Positions 61,906-64,000 of a stretch of DNA of 64,000 nucleotides are shown one piece after another; position 1 is the first letter of the stretch; every line of letters begins with the position of its first letter. Source of the DNA: an uncultured Bacteroidales bacterium (GTDB lineage Bacteria > Bacteroidota > Bacteroidia > Bacteroidales > UBA932); the NCBI GenBank assembly GCA_947630665.1, contig CANRID010000008.1, positions 1 to 64,000 of the forward strand. Direction: 5' to 3'. Below the pieces are notes generated by a model. That model made no database searches. It worked only from the letters and a program-made list of their open reading frames with translations, and was not told the origin of the DNA. A program made the position numbers and the translations under genes.

Positions 61906-63156
61906 ATGGAGTTAAAAAGAGTTGTCATAACAGGAATAGGCACTATCAACCCGTTGGGTCATAATGTTCAGGAATATTTTACCAGTTTGAATGAAGGAGT
62001 CAGCGGCGCATGCCTGATAACCCGGTTCGATACTTCTCTTTTTAAAACCAAATTCGCTTGTGAGATAAAAAATTACGACCCCGCCGATTACGGTCTGGAC
62101 CGTAAGGAGGTCAGAAAATACGACCGGTATTCCCAATATGCCGTTATCGCAGCCGATGAGGCTATTAAAGATTGCGAAGCCGATTTGGAGAAAATAGATC
62201 CGGACAGGGTGGGCGTGATTATAGGTTCGGGAATAGGTGGAATAGAAACACTTACTCAAGAAATAATGGGTTTTAGCGAAGGCAACAAAGTTCCCCGCTT
62301 TAACCCATTTCTAATTCCCAAAATGATCCCCAACATGGCCGCGGGCCTGATTTCCATCAGGTATGGATTTCTGGGCCCCAATTATGCCACGGTATCGGCC
62401 TGCGCCTCTTCATCCCATGCCATGTGCGATTCGTTCAACCTTATCCGGTTGGGCAAGGCGGATATGATCGTAACGGGCGGCGCGGAAGCCGGGATCAGTA
62501 TTCCGAGTCTGGGAGGATTCAATTCCGCTCAGGCGCTTTCCACCAATAATGAAAATTATAAGACAGCCTGCCGTCCTTTTGACAAAACCCGCGACGGGTT
62601 CGTTATGGGCGAGGGATCCGGTATCCTTATTTTTGAGGAATACGGACATGCCGTAGCTCGGGGAGCCAAAATATATGCGGAAGTTGTCGGGACGGGCATG
62701 ACGGCGGATGCCCATCATATTACTGCACCGCATCCCGACGGGCACGGAGCCATCCAGGTAATGAAAATCGCCCTGGAAGAAGCCGGAATGAAACCGGAAG
62801 AGGTGGATTATATCAATGTTCACGGCACTTCTACTCCATTAGGAGATATAGCGGAACTCAAAGCTATCAAGGCCGTATTCGGAGATCATGCCTATAAATT
62901 GAATATCAGTTCTACAAAGTCCATGACGGGCCATCTGCTCGGGGCTGCGGGCGCTATCGAGTCCATTGCCTGCATCAATGCCATGGTGAACGGGATCGTC
63001 CCGCCGACCATAAATTTCTCGGTGCCAGACCCGGAAATAGATTATAATCTGAATCTTACATTAAACAAAGCGCAAAAGAGAGAGGTAAAGGTCGCGGTAA
63101 ACAATACTTTCGGATTCGGCGGCCATAACTCTTGTATAGTTTTTAAAAGAATGTAG
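61906..63156 (+). CDS. fabF: 3-oxoacyl-ACP synthase II
   Basis: This 416-residue condensing enzyme extends acyl chains with malonyl-ACP. The catalytic cysteine is in ATVSACASSSHAMCDSF and the two histidines are in NVHGTSTPLGD and KSMTGHLLGAAG. The GFGGHN end is typical of FabF. It follows acpP and is convergent with the rodA fragment with a 2-base gap. Confidence 0.94.
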   Translation: MELKRVVITGIGTINPLGHNVQEYFTSLNEGVSGACLITRFDTSLFKTKFACEIKNYDPADYGLDRKEVRKYDRYSQYAVIAADEAIKDCEADLEKIDPDRVGVIIGSGIGGIETLTQEIMGFSEGNKVPRFNPFLIPKMIPNMAAGLISIRYGFLGPNYATVSACASSSHAMCDSFNLIRLGKADMIVTGGAEAGISIPSLGGFNSAQALSTNNENYKTACRPFDKTRDGFVMGEGSGILIFEEYGHAVARGAKIYAEVVGTGMTADAHHITAPHPDGHGAIQVMKIALEEAGMKPEEVDYINVHGTSTPLGDIAELKAIKAVFGDHAYKLNISSTKSMTGHLLGAAGAIESIACINAMVNGIVPPTINFSVPDPEIDYNLNLTLNKAQKREVKVAVNNTFGFGGHNSCIVFKRM

Positions 63157-63158
63157 AA

Positions 63159-64000
63159 TCAATAATTCCATCTTTCGGAGTCCAGCTTGATGAAAATGAA
63201 AAGCAGGATGGTGAAAGTCCACAAGGAAGAGCCTCCGTAACTGAGAAACGGCAACGGTATGCCGATGACGGGTACCAACCCCATGGTCATTCCGATATTG
63301 ATAAAAAAGTGCATGAAAAAACAACTTGCGATACAATAGCCGTACAGACGTGCGAAGCTGTCTTTCTGTTTTTCCGCAAGGTTCAATATCCGCCCGATCA
63401 GAAACACGTAGATAATTACCGTGAGGGCCGAACCCACGAATCCCCATTCTTCCCCGATAGTGCAGAAAATAAAATCCGTGCTTTGTTCCGGTACGAAATT
63501 ATATTTGGTCTGGGTCCCCTGTAAAAACCCTTTTCCCGTCAGGCCGCCCGATCCGATGGCGATTTTGGACTGGTGAACGTTATATCCGGCACCTTTGAGA
63601 TCCTCTTTCAGGCCCAGCAGGTTTTCTATCCGGGCCCTTTGGTGTTCCTGCATAATATTTTCGAAAATGAAATCTACCGAAAAAATCAGCAGAATGGAGC
63701 ATATTAGGCTTAATATCAAATATTTGGTATGCGGATATTTTTTTGTAAAGCCTTTGACGGCCATCGTTACGGCCACCGGAAGCAGCAGTATAAGAGCCAG
63801 ATATTCCGGGTCGGGAAGATTCGCTTTTTTCACCGGTTCCCATTCCGTCAGGTGCGGCAGGAAAATCAGCAAAGCAATCAAGGGGACAAGAAACAGCAAA
63901 TGACGGAATAATTTCCGACACATCAGGCCGTTGGCTATCCCCAAAATAACCGTCAGGCAGATAATGGCCGTCAAAGGGGAGAAGGCGAGCGTGACTACGA
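63159..64000 (-). CDS. rodA: SEDS-family RodA, C-terminal part
   Basis: The frame is open to the right edge (the last upstream codons on the minus strand read VVTLAFSP), so the N-terminus lies outside. About 280 residues remain, with at least six membrane segments. Motifs include HQSKIAIGSGGLTGKG, STDFIFCTIGEEWGFVGS and PVIGIPLPFLSYGGSSLW, the SEDS catalytic and lipid II regions. RodA elongates the cell-wall cylinder with PBP2. FtsW is present elsewhere, so this copy is RodA. Confidence 0.88.
   Translation of the reverse strand, partial: VVTLAFSPLTAIICLTVILGIANGLMCRKLFRHLLFLVPLIALLIFLPHLTEWEPVKKANLPDPEYLALILLLPVAVTMAVKGFTKKYPHTKYLILSLICSILLIFSVDFIFENIMQEHQRARIENLLGLKEDLKGAGYNVHQSKIAIGSGGLTGKGFLQGTQTKYNFVPEQSTDFIFCTIGEEWGFVGSALTVIIYVFLIGRILNLAEKQKDSFARLYGYCIASCFFMHFFINIGMTMGLVPVIGIPLPFLSYGGSSLWTFTILLFIFIKLDSERWNY

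Noticed and set aside
1..64000. tRNA, rRNA or CRISPR arrays
   Set aside because: All gaps were read by eye on both strands. None held a cloverleaf with the T-loop consensus, rRNA sequence or regularly spaced repeats. A covariance-model scan would be decisive for small RNAs.

Overview
The window is bacterial chromosome from a member of the Bacteroidota, most likely order Bacteroidales. Three things support this. Most intergenic promoters carry the TAnnTTTG -7 box typical of the phylum instead of a TATAAT box. The gene families are characteristic of it (DUF4834, lipoprotein nitroreductase, ExbB/membrane protein/ExbD/ExbD cluster, PASTA-bearing FtsI, MraY with an extra loop). The cmk-ispH and mraZ-to-ftsZ gene orders also fit. 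Family or genus cannot be fixed from the sequence alone. No rRNA, tRNA or CRISPR array was found.

Layout. Bases 1-3000 are accessory and visibly A+T richer. An IS66-like element end sits inside an IS256-type transposase remnant. It is followed by an AbiE toxin-antitoxin pair (minus strand), a gene-poor stretch with an orphan terminator, and a DUF4160/DUF2442 pair that looks like a second toxin-antitoxin module. Both pairs have inverted-repeat operators in their own promoters. From 3159 to 16895 a mostly plus-strand run holds an exported DUF3352-like protein, a DUF4834 protein, an MsbA-type exporter, an acyl-CoA ligase, a dCMP deaminase, an S41 protease, rpiB, truB, queA, dprA, tatD and a type I asparaginase. 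Bases 16998-19269 encode an ExbB/ExbD motor closed by a strong terminator. Bases 19399-26939 carry three exported enzymes (alkaline phosphatase, GHL10/DUF187 protein, SGNH hydrolase), then asnS, udk, a TonB-like protein and galE.

From 44363 leftwards on the minus strand runs a complete division and cell-wall (dcw) cluster: mraZ, rsmH, ftsL-like, ftsI, murE, mraY, murD, ftsW, murG, murC, ftsQ, ftsA, ftsZ, followed by gltX. Four tandem 10-bp repeats resembling MraZ boxes lie just upstream of the mraZ promoter. MurE carries the DNPR motif, so the peptidoglycan is predicted to contain meso-diaminopimelate.

Bases 44510-64000 are housekeeping and envelope genes: an M23 lipoprotein, lptB, dnaX, an M16 peptidase, an O-methyltransferase, a transglutaminase lipoprotein coupled to efp, ispH, cmk, a Ppx/GppA phosphatase, a sigma-54-type response regulator without a DNA-binding domain, a nucleotide-sugar dehydrogenase, a lipoprotein nitroreductase, dsbD, purN, acpP, fabF and the 3' part of rodA. 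The most promising leads are the two self-regulated toxin-antitoxin modules beside nested mobile elements, the MraZ-box array, the truncated sigma-54 activator, and the near-leaderless dnaX and cmk promoters.
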